From Zygnema cylindricum (lineage: Eukaryota; Streptophyta; Zygnematophyceae; Zygnematales; Zygnemataceae), in the NCBI GenBank assembly GCA_037447655.1, contig JBBHKE010001816.1, positions 188,001 through 252,000 on the forward strand: a DNA stretch of 64,000 bases, written 5' to 3'. Both the position numbers and the translations under genes were made by a program. The notes under the pieces are model-generated. The model was not told the DNA's origin. It worked only from the letters and a program-made list of their open reading frames with translations, and made no database searches. Positions 1 to 18,100 of this stretch are shown here, piece after piece. Numbering within the stretch: the first letter of the stretch is position 1; each line of letters opens with the position of its first letter.

Positions 1-398
1 CAAACAAATTGTGTTATTTTCTTTGTTGTATTAAATGCAAACGGACAAAACATAGCGACTTCCGTACTTTCCTTTGTCTTTGAAAATCGTGTGAAATACT
101 TCGACAATTACGGCACGTGCGAATTGGTTTTCCTATTTGTTTGCATAACATCCCTAGTTTTAAAACACATCGCGCATGTGTTTTAAAGATAAGGTTGAAG
201 ATGACGTTTTTTGTCGTCGAAGTTGGTCGAAAAACACAAGACGACAATTTTTTGTACATCCTAAGTTCGAGGGTGACGCAAATTGTACTCTACAAATTTG
301 CGATTCCTTCGTACGGTTGGAACTTAGGCAGTACGACGCTAAGTTTTACAGGAAAACGACAGAAAAAAACCCTTACTTATGCACATGGGGACACACCC
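1..398. mobile_element. PIF/Harbinger-like non-autonomous element, copy 1 (cut by window start)
   Basis: This is the right part of a 777-778 bp family that recurs at 573-1350 and 22959-23735. It ends in GGGGACACACCC followed by TAA, matching the terminal sequence and 3-bp target duplication of the complete copies. The interior runs parallel to the right half of copy 2. No transposase reading frame is visible, so it is non-autonomous. The left end is outside the window. Confidence 0.75.
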
Positions 399-409
399 TA
401 AATAAATAA

Positions 410-1402
410 ATTAGTGTTAATGTTATTTTTTCCACTTAAAACATCTTTTCTCCGTACATACTTGTCGGATTAAGGATCTGACGGTTGCGATTGAAAGGTA
501 AGATTCCCAGCTTCCGATTGACGGTCTCAAATTGAAAATCGGACAGGAGTGTACGGATAAAAGAGGTTTTAAGGGTGCGTCTCTATGTACTTCAAACTTA
601 GAGATATTTTTTTGTTTTTTAGCGCAGATCTGGCGGACCCGGATTTCGGGTGTCCCTATGTGTACCAAACGAAATTGTCACTTAGGGCGTGACGATTGTA
701 TACGTCGACAATGCCCGTGACGGCTGTCAACGTCTACAATCTATTATGACGCACGTTATTTTTCGTAACTGCTTGTGACGTCGCGTGACTTTTCGTGACA
801 TTGTAGACCTACCGCCCTCCAGCCTGTGCCGTTTCACGGTTGTAGAAGATGCGTTTTGACTTTGCGTCTATTGTCGGCTCGACGTGAAATGGCATCGGAA
901 CCTTGAGTCCCCTGCAAAAAAAAATCCCGTACCGGATGGAAACGGACAAAACAAAACAAACTGTGTACTTCTCTATGTCGTATTAAACAAAAACGGACAA
1001 AACATAGCGAATCTTGTACACTTCCACGTCGCTTGAAATCGTTTGAATATTTTGAACAAAACATTACACGTGCGAATACTTGTTACTATTTGTTTATAGA
1101 AAATCCCTAATTTTAAAACACATCGGCCCTGTATTTTAAAGATAAGGTTGAAGATGACGTTTTTTGTCGTCGAAGTGGGTCGAAAAACACAAGACGACAA
1201 CATGTAGTACATTTTAAATTCGATGATGACGCAAAATGTACTTCTCTTTTTTCTATTTTATTGTACGGTTGAAACTTACGCGGTACGGCTCTAAGTTTTA
1301 CAGGAAAACGACAGAAAAAAACCCTTACTTAGGCACACAGAGACGCACCCTAAGTGGCGAAAAATTGTTAACACTAATATGCTAATAGCGACACACGGTG
1401 TA
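410..1402. mobile_element. Foldback MITE family A, copy A1, interrupted by a Harbinger-like insertion
   Basis: The halves 410-572 and 1351-1402 together form one copy of a roughly 210-bp foldback MITE. Its arms carry the family motifs TTAGTGTTAATG, CGCCACTTAAAACATC and TCTCCGTACACACTTGTC, each mirrored in the other half. The right end reads CACGGTGTA. The extreme left end is missing or lies beyond copy 1 of the Harbinger-like family. The right end stops about 150 bp before the inferred start codon of gene A, so the insertions lie in its putative promoter region. Confidence 0.75.
573..1350. mobile_element. PIF/Harbinger-like non-autonomous element, copy 2 (complete)
   Basis: The left end is GGGTGCGTCTCTATGTAC and the right end is its near inverted complement (GTGCACAGAGACGCACCC-like on the plus strand: GCACACAGAGACGCACCC). 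Both sides are flanked by TAA (570-572 and 1351-1353). A 3-bp TWA duplication with GGG-starting inverted repeats is characteristic of PIF/Harbinger elements. The insertion site is inside MITE A1, whose sequence rejoins exactly when the element and one TAA are removed. At 778 bp with no long reading frame it must rely on a transposase supplied elsewhere. Confidence 0.85.
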
Positions 1403-1553
1403 CTGTACTGTAGCGGTGATATTCTTTTTGTCTTTTCCAGTTACTCCGTCTGGTTTTGCCAAAGATTCGGAAAATGAAACGTTTGAATTCGGAATTCGAA
1501 GTTTGAAACGGAATTTTGGTCACGTTTTTTTTTATCTGCTGTTTGCTTGTACG

Positions 1554-7657
<6,104 letters not shown>

Positions 7658-7745
7658 AATGTAAGTTCCCGATTCCTTATACCGGTATTGGAACTTGGGA
7701 TACGAGTTTGAAAAGACGTCTCGAATGAGAAATGGAGAGGATAAA

Positions 7746-8794
7746 GGAGGAGATGGGAGATTTTTTTTTAACGGAAGTTTGTATCTTACGGAAATTATAT
7801 TTTTACGAGGGAATGTTTTTTATGGGAATGTTTTACGGTGTGAGGGATATAAAGACAGAAAAGAGGAAACAAAAGAGGGCGGAAAGATCTGATTTTTTAT
7901 TTTCTTTTACTTTTCTAGGTTTTTTCTGTTTTTGTTTGTTTTTTCTCCTTATCATTTTTCTTGTTTTTGTCAGTTAGTGTTGTTAAAAAAATTCAGATAG
8001 AAAATTAAACCTAAAGGTGAATAGAGTCCTCATGGATGAGCCTCTTTACTTGCATAAGCCGTCTCAAAAATTACCTATAGACTAGGTTTATTTAGTTTTC
8101 TCAGCGTGCTGCTTATTATACTACTTCATGAGGCTTAGGTCTAGCTCATTTCTTTCCTTTGTAGAGGTCAATCATTAATGTTTTTTTTTTTTTTTTTTAG
8201 GTTTCGGCAATACTACCATATATAAGAAAAATAGTTTAGGAGTAGGGGAGAGAGAGAGAAAGGGAGAGAGGAAGGCAGACAGGTGGGAGAGGGAGAGGGA
8301 AAGGGAAGGGGAGAGGGAAAGGGACAGGGAAAAGGAAAGGGAGAGGGAGAGGGATACGAAGAGGGAGAGGGAAAGGGAGAGGAAGAGGGAAAGGGAGAGA
8401 GAGAGGCAAGGGGAGACAGAAAGCGAGGTTTAGTTTATTTTAAATTATTATTTTTTTTATTTTTTTTTGTAGTTATTCTCTCAACTTTTCCGAATTAGAG
8501 AGCTTTGACTCATGTTTCTTCTATTTTTATTATTTAAGATCGATGTTTAAACTTTTTATTTTTTTATCGATGATTTTTTTTTGTTTTTGTCGACCAAATT
8601 CGTTTTATGTGCGAGTCTTATCTCCGAAACAAAAAAATAAAAAAAAAAGTTTCAATTTTCTTTTTGTTATTTTACTTAATTATGTTGTCAATTTTTTTTT
8701 CGGACTATAATAGTTTTAAATTAGCTCTATTCGTTTTGGTACTTCTGTTGTCAAATCTCAACTTTTTTAGGGTTTCTTAAATGCAAGTATTTTA

Positions 8795-8832
<38 letters not shown>

Positions 8833-9640
8833 TTTGTTGCAGTGGTTATCATATGATTCTCAAACATGAACAAACATAATTGTAATTGTAATTATTATAA
8901 TTGTAATTGCTGATTATACATGATAAGATACAATTATAAGTAAATACATAAAGTCATTTAAATTATTATCAAAACATAAACGAAAACCTGATCTAATACC
9001 TAATGACAAAAAAAGCTTATGTAAGGAAAAAAGTGCAAAAAGACAAGAAGACAAAAGGACAAAAGGTCAAAAGGTCAAAAGGACAAAAGGTCAAAAAGAG
9101 AAAAGGACAAAAAAAAATTAACATTTTTTTGAAGGAAAGATCGTTACAATGGATATGACAAAACCACGGGCTAAAAATTTAGTTCCGATAGAATTTACTA
9201 TTGCCAAAGTCTGTTGACATTTCTGATTGATGCACACTTACCACAACTTTTAGTGTGGACCACCCTATTTATGATTTGAGAGAGAGAGAGGGAAGAGAGA
9301 GGGAGAGAGAGGGGGAGGGAGGGAGGGCCGGAGAGAGGGGGAGAGAGAGATGGAGAGAGAGACAAGAGAGAGAGGGGAAGGAGGGAGTGTGGGAGGGAGA
9401 GGAGAGAAGAGGAGAGGAGAGAGAGAGAAGTCAACGCCTTTCTTCAAAGAAAACCCTAAAACTTAGGTGAATAAAATTCGATATGCTCCAATGTCCGATG
9501 TCGTGACCACCACGATGCTTGAATGAAGTGTATGTCTTATACGCTCGAATGCTAGACTGTACGGTCTTGACAAATGATGGCGTGACAACTTCAGTACAGG
9601 GTTCATTGTTGTTATCAACACTTCAATGCTCGAATGAATA
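7746..9640. other. Gene-free stretch with simple repeats
   Basis: No gene is recognised. The sequence holds a GGGAGA/AAGGGA purine tract (about 8245-8420), an (ATT)n run (about 8795-8835), about eight AAAAGGWCA units (9041-9112) and a GA-rich tract (9276-9437). The rest is AT-rich single-copy-looking sequence. Confidence 0.7.
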
Positions 9641-9653
9641 AACTTATGAACAG

Positions 9654-9969
9654 TACACCGTGAATCGTAATTAGCGTTAACATTTTTTTCGCCACTAAAA
9701 ACATCTATTGTAGTCTTTAAATGTCCTTTTCTCTCTTTTTTTTTTGCAATAAGTTTTTCCTTTTTATTGAATAATTGCGTTTATACTACCACAGATATCG
9801 CAATTAGTGGTAATGTTTTTTTCGCCACTTTGAGCATCTTTTCTCCGTACACACATGTCCTATTTTCAATTAGAGATGGCCAATCGGAAGGTGTGAATTT
9901 CGCCTTTAAATTGCAACCGTTGGATCCACAGTCCGACAGGTGTGTTAACTTCAACACCTAATAGTGTAC
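9654..9969. mobile_element. MITE family A, copies A2 (fragment) and A3
   Basis: A TACACCGTGAATCG end at 9654 starts a short fragment with the CGCCACTAAAAACATC motif. A second, nearly whole copy (about 9783-9969) contains TTTTCTCCGTACACAC, the central GCCAATCGGAAGG and a mirrored right arm. Confidence 0.65.
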
Positions 9970-10269
9970 ACGTTGTCTTGAAGGCTACATTCCATCAAAT
10001 GCAACGGATGTGATATATAGTATGAACTTTATCAAAGCCATCAAAATTCTTGCCACAATTGTTTTAAAGTGCGAAAATGAAGATGCCATACCGTTCCGGA
10101 TGTTTCCAAGAAATGCACTGAAAACGTGTCACATAACGAATCAAATTTACTGTGGACACAATTTTCATGCTCTAAAGTACAACAGCCTATGATTTGAAGT
10201 TTGTACTTTGTACGTCCCTGGAGAGGAGCTGAAATGGAGAGAGATGGAGAAAATTGCTTTTGCCATGCT

Positions 10270-10380
10270 TTTCCTTTTAGTTTATTCCCCCCACATGCAG
10301 TTTTTCAGTTTTTTCAATGCTACTTCCTTTTGTTCCCATCGACTCAGATGGTTTACCATCGCACTTTTTAATAAAGTCGG
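10270..10380 (+). mobile_element. 3' tail fragment of a non-LTR retrotransposon
   Basis: The 21 bases at 10341-10361, containing GACTCAGATGGTTTACCATC, are identical to the 3' untranslated part of the non-LTR remnant on the other strand at 11494-11514. The following CTTTTTAAT is also shared. This suggests a severely 5'-truncated copy of the same family in plus orientation. The left limit is approximate. Confidence 0.55.
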
Positions 10381-10399
10381 CCAGCTCTGTACAACACAG

Positions 10400-10615
10400 A
10401 ACACCGTGTATCGCTATTAGTGTTAATGTTTTTTTCGCCACTTAAAACATATTTTCTCCGTACACGCTTGTCGGATTATGGATCTGACGTTTGCGATTAA
10501 AACCAAGATTCTCATCTTACCATTGGCGGTCCATGTCAAAATCGGACAAGTGTGTATGGAGAAAGTGTTTTAAGTGGCGAAAAATACATTAACACTAATG
10601 GCGATACACGGTGTA
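10400..10615. mobile_element. MITE family A, copy A4 (complete)
   Basis: About 216 bp runs from ACACCGTGTATCGCTATTAG to its mirrored right end, CTAATGGCGATACACGGTGTA. Almost the whole element is self-complementary. The ends are compatible with a TA target duplication, which would suggest Tc1/mariner-type mobilisation. It has no coding capacity. Confidence 0.85.
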
Positions 10616-11440
10616 GTGTTGCATATTGGCAAGAAACTTATCGCGATAAAACCGATACCGATGTTTATCCGCTATCGAACAATGAGTGGTGACGATATAT
10701 CGCTCAACACTAACAAATGGAGTGTGCATTACGGCCCGCTCTGAAACAGGAATTGGCCAACGTGTCGACAACAACAACTCTTGAAGGTGGCACTGCGCGA
10801 ACGATTGCAGGCCGTTCATTGGTTCCCGAATCTCATCCGTTCTACAATGCTGCCACGTGGTCTGCCCGACACGGCAGGCAGGTTGATGACGTCACCATTA
10901 ACTGCTGAGACGACTGTTGACTTTGATACAGAAAATTCGAGGTATTTTTTACTGACAGTGTGGCTATGAATTTAAGTCCGAGTGGAGAACGTCAGAGCCA
11001 CATTTGGATAATAGAGAATGAATCGCTTTGTTCGGATTTAGGGTACATGTGACTTTGGTTTTATATTCTGTTTTCAACAAGTTATGGAGTAAGGCCTTCA
11101 TTCAAAATCCTTAATAATTTATTATCGATGCGATGACGTTTGAAGAATCATCCGTTTCTAGAATTGAAGTAAGAAAAAATTAGGATTCCATCTGAACGAG
11201 TTTTTATTTTTCAATAGCTTCCTACGTCGTACCTAAAACAAGTACGAAGACAAAAAGGTTCAAAACTTCGCTTTTGAGCTTTTGTCAAAAGTACGATTGC
11301 GGTTATGTCGTGTATTTTTTCAAACTGAATAATGTTTCTGATTTAAGTTTCGGTACTGCCTAAAAAAAACAAGTCGAGATTTTCTACGAATGCATTCAAC
11401 TTGTTACTCCAGATCCTTTCCTTCCTGCTTCCATCTTCTT
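10616..11440. other. Gene-free stretch
   Basis: No gene or clear repeat is recognised between MITE A4 and the end of the non-LTR remnant. Short open frames near 10717-10969 have no recognisable motif. Confidence 0.5.
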
Positions 11441-12740
11441 ATCTTCAGGAGCTCCTTTATTATAAGATAACTTGCAGGATAAATTAAAAAGCACGATGGT
11501 AAACCATCTGAGTCTGGGGGTACAAAAGGGGTGGCATGACCAACACTGAAAAACAACAATAATAAAAAACAAAAAGAGCGACAAGAACACACCCTAAAAA
11601 AAGGAAGCAACAACAAGGAAAATAAAAACACCCTAACTCAAAATGAAAAGCACGGCAACTCACAAAAACAAAAATACAAACCCCAACCCCAACCCTAACT
11701 CAATTAAATATCTACGAAAAACAACCCCGTAAGTCCCCCCAGCCCGGAGGAGCACGTTGAGGGAGTTCCGGAGCACGGCGACGATCCATAACCGCAACAG
11801 TCGATCAGAGGAGAATAGAAGCCTGCACTCGTTGTAGAGCCACAGATAAGCGTTGACGGTAAAAAGAAGTAAGGACCGAAGGAGGAGGGCTCCCAGGTCC
11901 TCGACGCTCGAAAGCACGTCGAGCACAAGTACGGAGAAACTCGTCCAGTGCAACACCCAAACAACCAAAGATCTCGACCGCCATCGGGATAAAGTCATCC
12001 ATAGGGTCCCGGTGGGCATAATCACGCTCCTTCGCCTTAGCAGCATCACGAGCCGCCACCCCCAGATGTCGAGCCGCCTGACCAACAACTGTAGCTGAAG
12101 TAGGGTTCGCCAGAACAATATCACCGAAAATGCGACGGGCACCATCAAGCAAAACAACATCGATCCGACGCGAGGGAATAATATGAGAAACCTCACGACG
12201 CACAGAAAAGCCCCCTTCTGAAGCAATAGTGGCAACGGTGTCTCGAATAGTGTCGTGCGCCTGGATCAAATCTCCCCCATGGGAGCAACGAAGCAAATGG
12301 ACACCATCGGGCCCCAAGACACGACCACATGCACAAACAAGAGAGCCAAGTAAAGGAGGATGGGGGAGGCCGAGGCGAAACCGAAGGGCAGTGGTGAACT
12401 GAGCTGGTGAGAATCGGAGAGTGGACAAAATAGGTGTGGCAAAAAGCCAAGACCCAGAACCGGGTCCACCACAAGAGAGAAGACGGGCACGAGAAGAATC
12501 GGAGGGAAGCGCCGTGAGAAGCTCGGATTTAATGGTGGCGACAACCCGATCGGAAATCGATTCCTTGACACGCTCAACAGATTTTGTAACAAGGGTCGAG
12601 AAAATCGGCACATCCACAAGGGAATGGGGAGGAAGAGAACGTGACGCATCCAATAGAGATCGCTGGAAGGCGAACACACCGTCTGAAACCCGGGGGATAA
12701 CAGTAGCTAGAACGGGGGTGTCCCCAGGTGTGAATCTAGG
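11440..12740 (-). pseudogene. Non-LTR retrotransposon C-terminal fragment (zinc-knuckle plus nuclease-like domain) and 3' UTR
   Basis: An open frame runs on the minus strand from about 12740 (no start codon in frame) to a stop at 11805, roughly 310 residues. The middle has a C-x-C-x9-H-x3-C cluster (CACGRVLGPDGVHLLRC). It is followed by RRIDVVLLDGARRIFGDIV, similar to the R-x-D-V and later acidic motif of restriction-like endonucleases at the C-terminus of site-specific-type non-LTR reverse transcriptases. The reverse transcriptase core is absent, so the copy is 5'-truncated, as is usual for such elements. About 360 bases of 3' UTR follow. They contain a hairpin (11494-11514, minus) and a T-rich stretch. 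Codon and base composition is distinctly more GC-rich than the surroundings. The family assignment is from remembered motifs; the fragment could belong to another element type using the same domain. Confidence 0.55.
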
Positions 12741-12959
12741 TCAGAGTGAACTAGAGGTCGCAATTGGTACCCGATCCGTAACCGGCCGGCCGCGTTTGGG
12801 TGCAAAATTTTGGCGGCCAGCCGGAATCAGCCAGGTGATTCAAAAACAAAAAATATAAAATCGAGTGCGGCCAGGTTCTGGTACCTGATTGCGACCTCTG
12901 CGGTGTACACATTGCGGTGGTGGAATTTTGAAGTTTGTCGTTTATTTCCTGCAAGAAAC

Positions 12960-13170
12960 TACACTGTGTATCGCTATTACTGTTAAAGTTTTCTTCGCCA
13001 CTTAAAACATATTTTCTCCGTACACACTTGTCGGATTGTGGATCCAACGGTTGCGATTGAAAGGCCAAATTCCCATCATGCGATTGGTTGTCTCCAATCG
13101 AAAATCGTACAACTGTATGGAGGAAAAATGTTTCAAGACGCGAAAAAAACATTAAGCGTTGCACGGTGTA
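12960..13170. mobile_element. MITE family A, copy A5 (complete)
   Basis: About 211 bp runs from TACACTGTGTATCGC to GCACGGTGTA. It has mirrored CGCCACTTAAAACAT and TCTCCGTACACACTTGTC arms and TA at both edges. Confidence 0.85.
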
Positions 13171-14838
13171 GCTTTTAGAATCTATCACAAATTTTGTTTG
13201 CTGTATGAGTTGTTCGTTATGTGTTTGATTCTTTTGATTTCAACCGTCGGATGAAATTGCTGCTTAAGCTCGAAAAAAACCGAATACAATGTCACAGATT
13301 TCACCACACCTCGTAATGATACCAAAGTTTATAAATGTCTTTGACATTTTTAATCCGCATTCATTTAGGCACAAATCTCATGGATTAAATGCATTTCTTT
13401 TTGCTTTATGTTTTTTTGCGATTTTTTTTTGACTCCCTTTGAAAAGTAGTGAAAAGGACCAATTTAGGTTATAAAAATAAAAAAATAGCATAAATGAGAA
13501 AGAAAGAATCGCAAAAATGTACAAATGTCTGGTCCATCGCATGCAAAAAAATAGCTATTTAAGATCAAGTGTTCAATACATACTGTGTATCAATTACCAA
13601 AAATAGAAAAGAGAATTTGAAACCAGCATGTCAAAAATGTGATTCATTTTTACATTATATGTGCCAAATAGACTGCATAATTACATCTGAATTTGTTACT
13701 TTGTTAGTTCGTTAATTCGTTTATTCGTTAAATTTATTATTTTTTTTGTTGGTTGGTTGGTTTATCGGTTAGTTAGTTACTCGGTTTGTCGATTCGCTTG
13801 ATAGTTGATAAGTTTTGCAAATTCGTAAATTTGGTTAATGTTTTTGACGTTTCTTGTCAAGTCCCAAAGCTCTATAAACTCTAGACACCCACGGCAATCG
13901 ATCTATGAATACTTTAACTCCAATATTTTTGTTTCCTAGTAGATGTCCCTTCATTCTCACTAAACCACCACTAAACTGTCCTTGGGATTTTTTCATTGCT
14001 ACTAAGAGTCAAACCCTTGTATGGCGTTTCACCCTTTTACAATAAACCAAATGATAGTCTGCGGTTTTCTGGCCAAAGATGGTATAATGTGACCACTCCC
14101 ACGACTTAATCGACATTACAAAATAATGAGAGGAAAACACTTTCTTTCTGAAAAAAAAAAAAGCAGAGAAGTGACAAGATTGAGAGATGAAAGGAGAAAG
14201 AGAAAAAGTGAAAGCAGGTGAAGGGACAAAGGAACAGGTGAGACTTACAACAGTACACGAGACTTTGTTCCTACTTTGTTTTCTTTGTTTTCTTCTTTGT
14301 TTCTTTGTTCTTCTTTATTCTTCTATATGATGTCTATTACTGTTGGATAAAGTTTCAGGAATAGGTCCCTCGAAAAGGAATCCGTACAAAACTTTAGCGG
14401 ATTCAGTTTAACGGTTTCAGTTTAACGGGTTCAGTATGGACTGGCCGAACCCTAAAAATATTACCGAATATTTGGCATTCATGCCAAATTATCCGGATGC
14501 GTCTAAATAAACATCATTCTTTTTTTTTTAATACCGAATACCTGCGACTACAATAGTGTCTACCCTGTCGAACCCGGTATGGAAACGGTACAGAATTAAC
14601 TTTAGTTGGTCAAAATATTGAACCATTTGTGACAAATAGTTTAGAGATTTAAACTATCACATTATTATTGGTACAATAGTGGTAAAAATCTTCATTTTTG
14701 AGGTTCATTGGCCCCGGTTCAAACCTCACTGGAGGAAAGTTTTACATTTTTCAAGATTTTGAAATCATAAGGTAGAATAATATTGAGCTTTATGAACCCG
14801 GCCACCTTTAATTATTTTGGGTTCGACGCGGCGGACAC
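13171..14838. other. AT-rich gene-free stretch
   Basis: No gene is recognised. There are short GTTAGTTGGT-type degenerate repeats near 13700-13800 and poly-A or T-rich runs, but nothing with a conserved frame. Confidence 0.5.
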
Positions 14839-15051
14839 TACACCGCTAATCGTTATTAGTGTTAAAGTTTTTTTTGCCACTTAAAACATTTTTTCTCAGT
14901 GCACACCTGTCGAATTGTCAATCAGAGACCACCAACAGGAAGGTGAGAATCTTACCTTCCAATAGCAACCATCGGATTGACAAGTGTGCATGAAGAAAAG
15001 ATGTTTTATGTGGCCAAAAAAACTTTAACACTAATAACGATTAGTGGTGTA
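14839..15051. mobile_element. MITE family A, copy A6 (complete)
   Basis: 213 bp with ends TACACCGCTAATCGTTATTAG and CTAATAACGATTAGTGGTGTA, nearly perfect inverted repeats over the first 30 bases. These ends also match the termini of the larger element at 20898-21496. The copy lies about 140 bp beyond the gene B stop codon. Confidence 0.88.
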
Positions 15052-15194
15052 CAGTACGGGATCAACATTATATCGGAATTACAATCTTGTTAACAAAAGC
15101 CACATTAATGGTGGACGACACCAAAGCAACATAGCCTGTTTTTTCAAACAAAATCATTTAAAATATAAAGAACTGAATTAATTTGACATTTTCG

Positions 15195-18100
15195 TCATTT
15201 AATCCCAAAAAATAACGATTTACTCGGCGTATCTGGACCCACATAAGGAAAGCCGAAATCACACTCCCTCGTTTTCCTAAATTTATAAATTATCGATGTC
15301 CCATTCCCATATTCTGACGCGGCCGCCGCAAATGTACTCACAAATTTTTTAAAAGATATAACATACCGAGATCGACTTAATAAATAAAATTCTCCCATAG
15401 TCGGCATCGCCAATCTCCTTCTCCCTTTCGACGAATGAATCACCGCGCCTGTCGAATAATAACAATAACTATATCGAGTTAATAACTCCACAAATTTGGG
15501 ACGCAATTCCTCGTTATCGGTTGCGAGAAAGATATTTAAGATCGGTTTTCGATCATTCCTTGTGATGAGTTTTCTTCTCATTTTCCAGAAAAGCTGATCT
15601 AAACATCCCCAGAAAGAAGAATTTAAGTAAGCTTGAACCGCCAATTCCTCCTTTTTTTTTTTTGCTCGCTGTTCTTCTTCACAGAGGTCCCTATTTGCGA
15701 GACATGCTTTACTTTCTTGCAATCCTTCAACGGAACTGGAAGACAATATAAACAACATAGAAATAGAATGTCAGTAGGAGGTATCTTTGTCAATAACGAG
15801 AAACAGACAAAAGAAGAGACAGAAAAAAGCCAAAAAACAACCATTAGGAACCGTACAGACAACATTCCCTGACACATGTCCTTTGTTCGAAATATTCTGT
15901 ACAGAATTTAAAAAAAGGCACAAACCTCACTCTAATGTCCCTTTCCAACTTCACTGGGGTACATAAAAAACGTGAATTTTCCAAAAAACCAAAATCCTCC
16001 TTTTCCACGTAAATTACCCTAAATTTTCCCTTTTCCTGACAATTACCTTGTTCCTGTTCGAATGTGAACCGCAACATCAAATTGTAAATGAAGATGTCGT
16101 CCATCCGGAATTGAAGGAATCAATCCACTCTTATTCCTTCCTTCAAGAAAATGAGGCATCGAAAGTCCCAGATCCTCCTTTGGACCTCCTTGGAGAAGGT
16201 ATTTCATAGCTCTTGCATGCACACATCGTTTTGTTTGACAATTTAAAGTTTTCATAACACATTCTCTGAGAGTTTCATTTGTATACCAATACATGTCAAA
16301 GTAACCCGGACTATGAGACGTCATTATAGGTTTCCTACTAAAGAGCTTCTTCACCATATCGACTTCTTCGCCCAATGTGAGTGGGACTGAATGGAAATTT
16401 GCCCGAAAGGAAATTGCAGTATTTTGTTCAGTATTATCATGGATCATATCCGTGAGACAGTAAAATGCTTTGCATAGAAGCAGTAAGACCTGCAGGAAGT
16501 GACAAATCAGCCCAGAAATTGTTTAGCTGATTAATTCCAAAATTTGCGTTGAGCGATGTGCAATATTTAATATTATATGTTGATGTCGAAGGTGCAATTT
16601 GCAATTTATGATATGCAATGTGCAATATGTTATGTGCATGACCATTATGCCACGTGCTCGCAATGCCCAATGTCAATGTCCAACATGAATGTGAATGTGA
16701 ATATCATTGTGAATGAGAACGTCAACGTCAACGTCGATGCCAATGCCAATGTCCAATATCCAATATCCAATATCCAATGATAGTCTTATGTCAAAAGTCC
16801 AATGACCAAATTCCAGTGTTCAATATTCAATGTACAACACGAAATGTCCAGCCTCCAACAAACGTCCAATGTCCAATATCTAAATCTCCAATGCCAGATG
16901 TCTAATGGCCAATCTCCAAATGTCCAATAATGAATGATCAATGTCCAACGTCCAATGCCCAATGTAAAATGAAAATGTGCAATGTCCAATATCGAATATC
17001 CAATGTGCAATGTCCAACGTCCAATGTCTGATGGTCAGCATCTAATGTCCAATGCCCATTGTCCAATGTCCAATGTTGTGCAATGGCCAATGTCCAATGT
17101 ATAATGTCCAATCTTCAACATCCATTGTCCAATGTCCAATATTTCTTGTCCAAAACAACCAAACCACGCAATGCTTGAAAAACATCGATTGTAGTTAACT
17201 TAAGAATCTACCTGTTTGTGGGCCCCTGAAACGCGAACCACTAGCCTCCTCCCTGAAAGAAGACTAAATACGTAAGAGCTTTTGAAGCCCCTCAAAGTGT
17301 TTCCGAGACCGGCCCGAGGAAAAACTACTAAATAGCGTGTATTGGGGCGAAAGAGGTCGTCGAGAGAGCGAATAGGGTCACCCAAGCGATCACCTCGTTG
17401 GGCCATGGCATGCGAAGAAAGTCGGGCGGGACCACAAGCTTCTTTATCCTAGAAAGGAGAGAGAAGGGAGAAAGGGAGGGAGAGGAAAAGGGAGGCAGAG
17501 GAGGCATGCATTCATATGTGTTTGTGTCATAGCCGAAGAAAAATGCACACATGGGAGGGAGGGGGAGAGGGAGGGAGAGGGAGAGGGAGAGGGAGAGGGA
17601 GAGGGAGAGGGAGAGGGAGAGGGAGAGGGAGAGGGAGAGGGAGAGGGAGAGGGAGAGGGAGAGGGAGAGGGAGAGGGAGAGGGAGAGGGAGAGGGAGAGG
17701 GAGAGGGAGAGGGAGAGGGAGAGGGAGAGGGAGAGGGAGAGGGAGAGGGAGAGGGAGAGGGAGAGGGAGAGGGAGAGGGAGAGGGAGAGGGAGAGGGAGA
17801 GGGAGAGGGAGAGGGAGAGGGAGAGGGAGCGGGAGCGGGAGAGGGAGAGGGAGCGGGAGAGGGAGGGGATGGAGGGAGAGGGAGGGAGAGGGAGAGGGAG
17901 AGGGAGAGGGAGAGGGAGAGGGAGAGGGAGAGGGAGAGGGAGAGGGAGAGGGAGAGGGAGAGGGAGAGGGAGAGGGAGAGGGAGAGGGAGAGGGAGAGGG
18001 AGAGGGAGAGGGAGAGGGAGAGGGAGAGGGAGAGGGAGAGGGAGAGGGAGAGGGAGAGGGAGAGGGAGAGGGAGAGGGAGAGGGAGAGGGAGAGGGAGAG

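Noticed and set aside
16570-17155. Possible CRISPR-like or regularly spaced repeat array
   Set aside because: Units are degenerate CAATGTC minisatellite with no constant spacer structure, in a eukaryotic intron.
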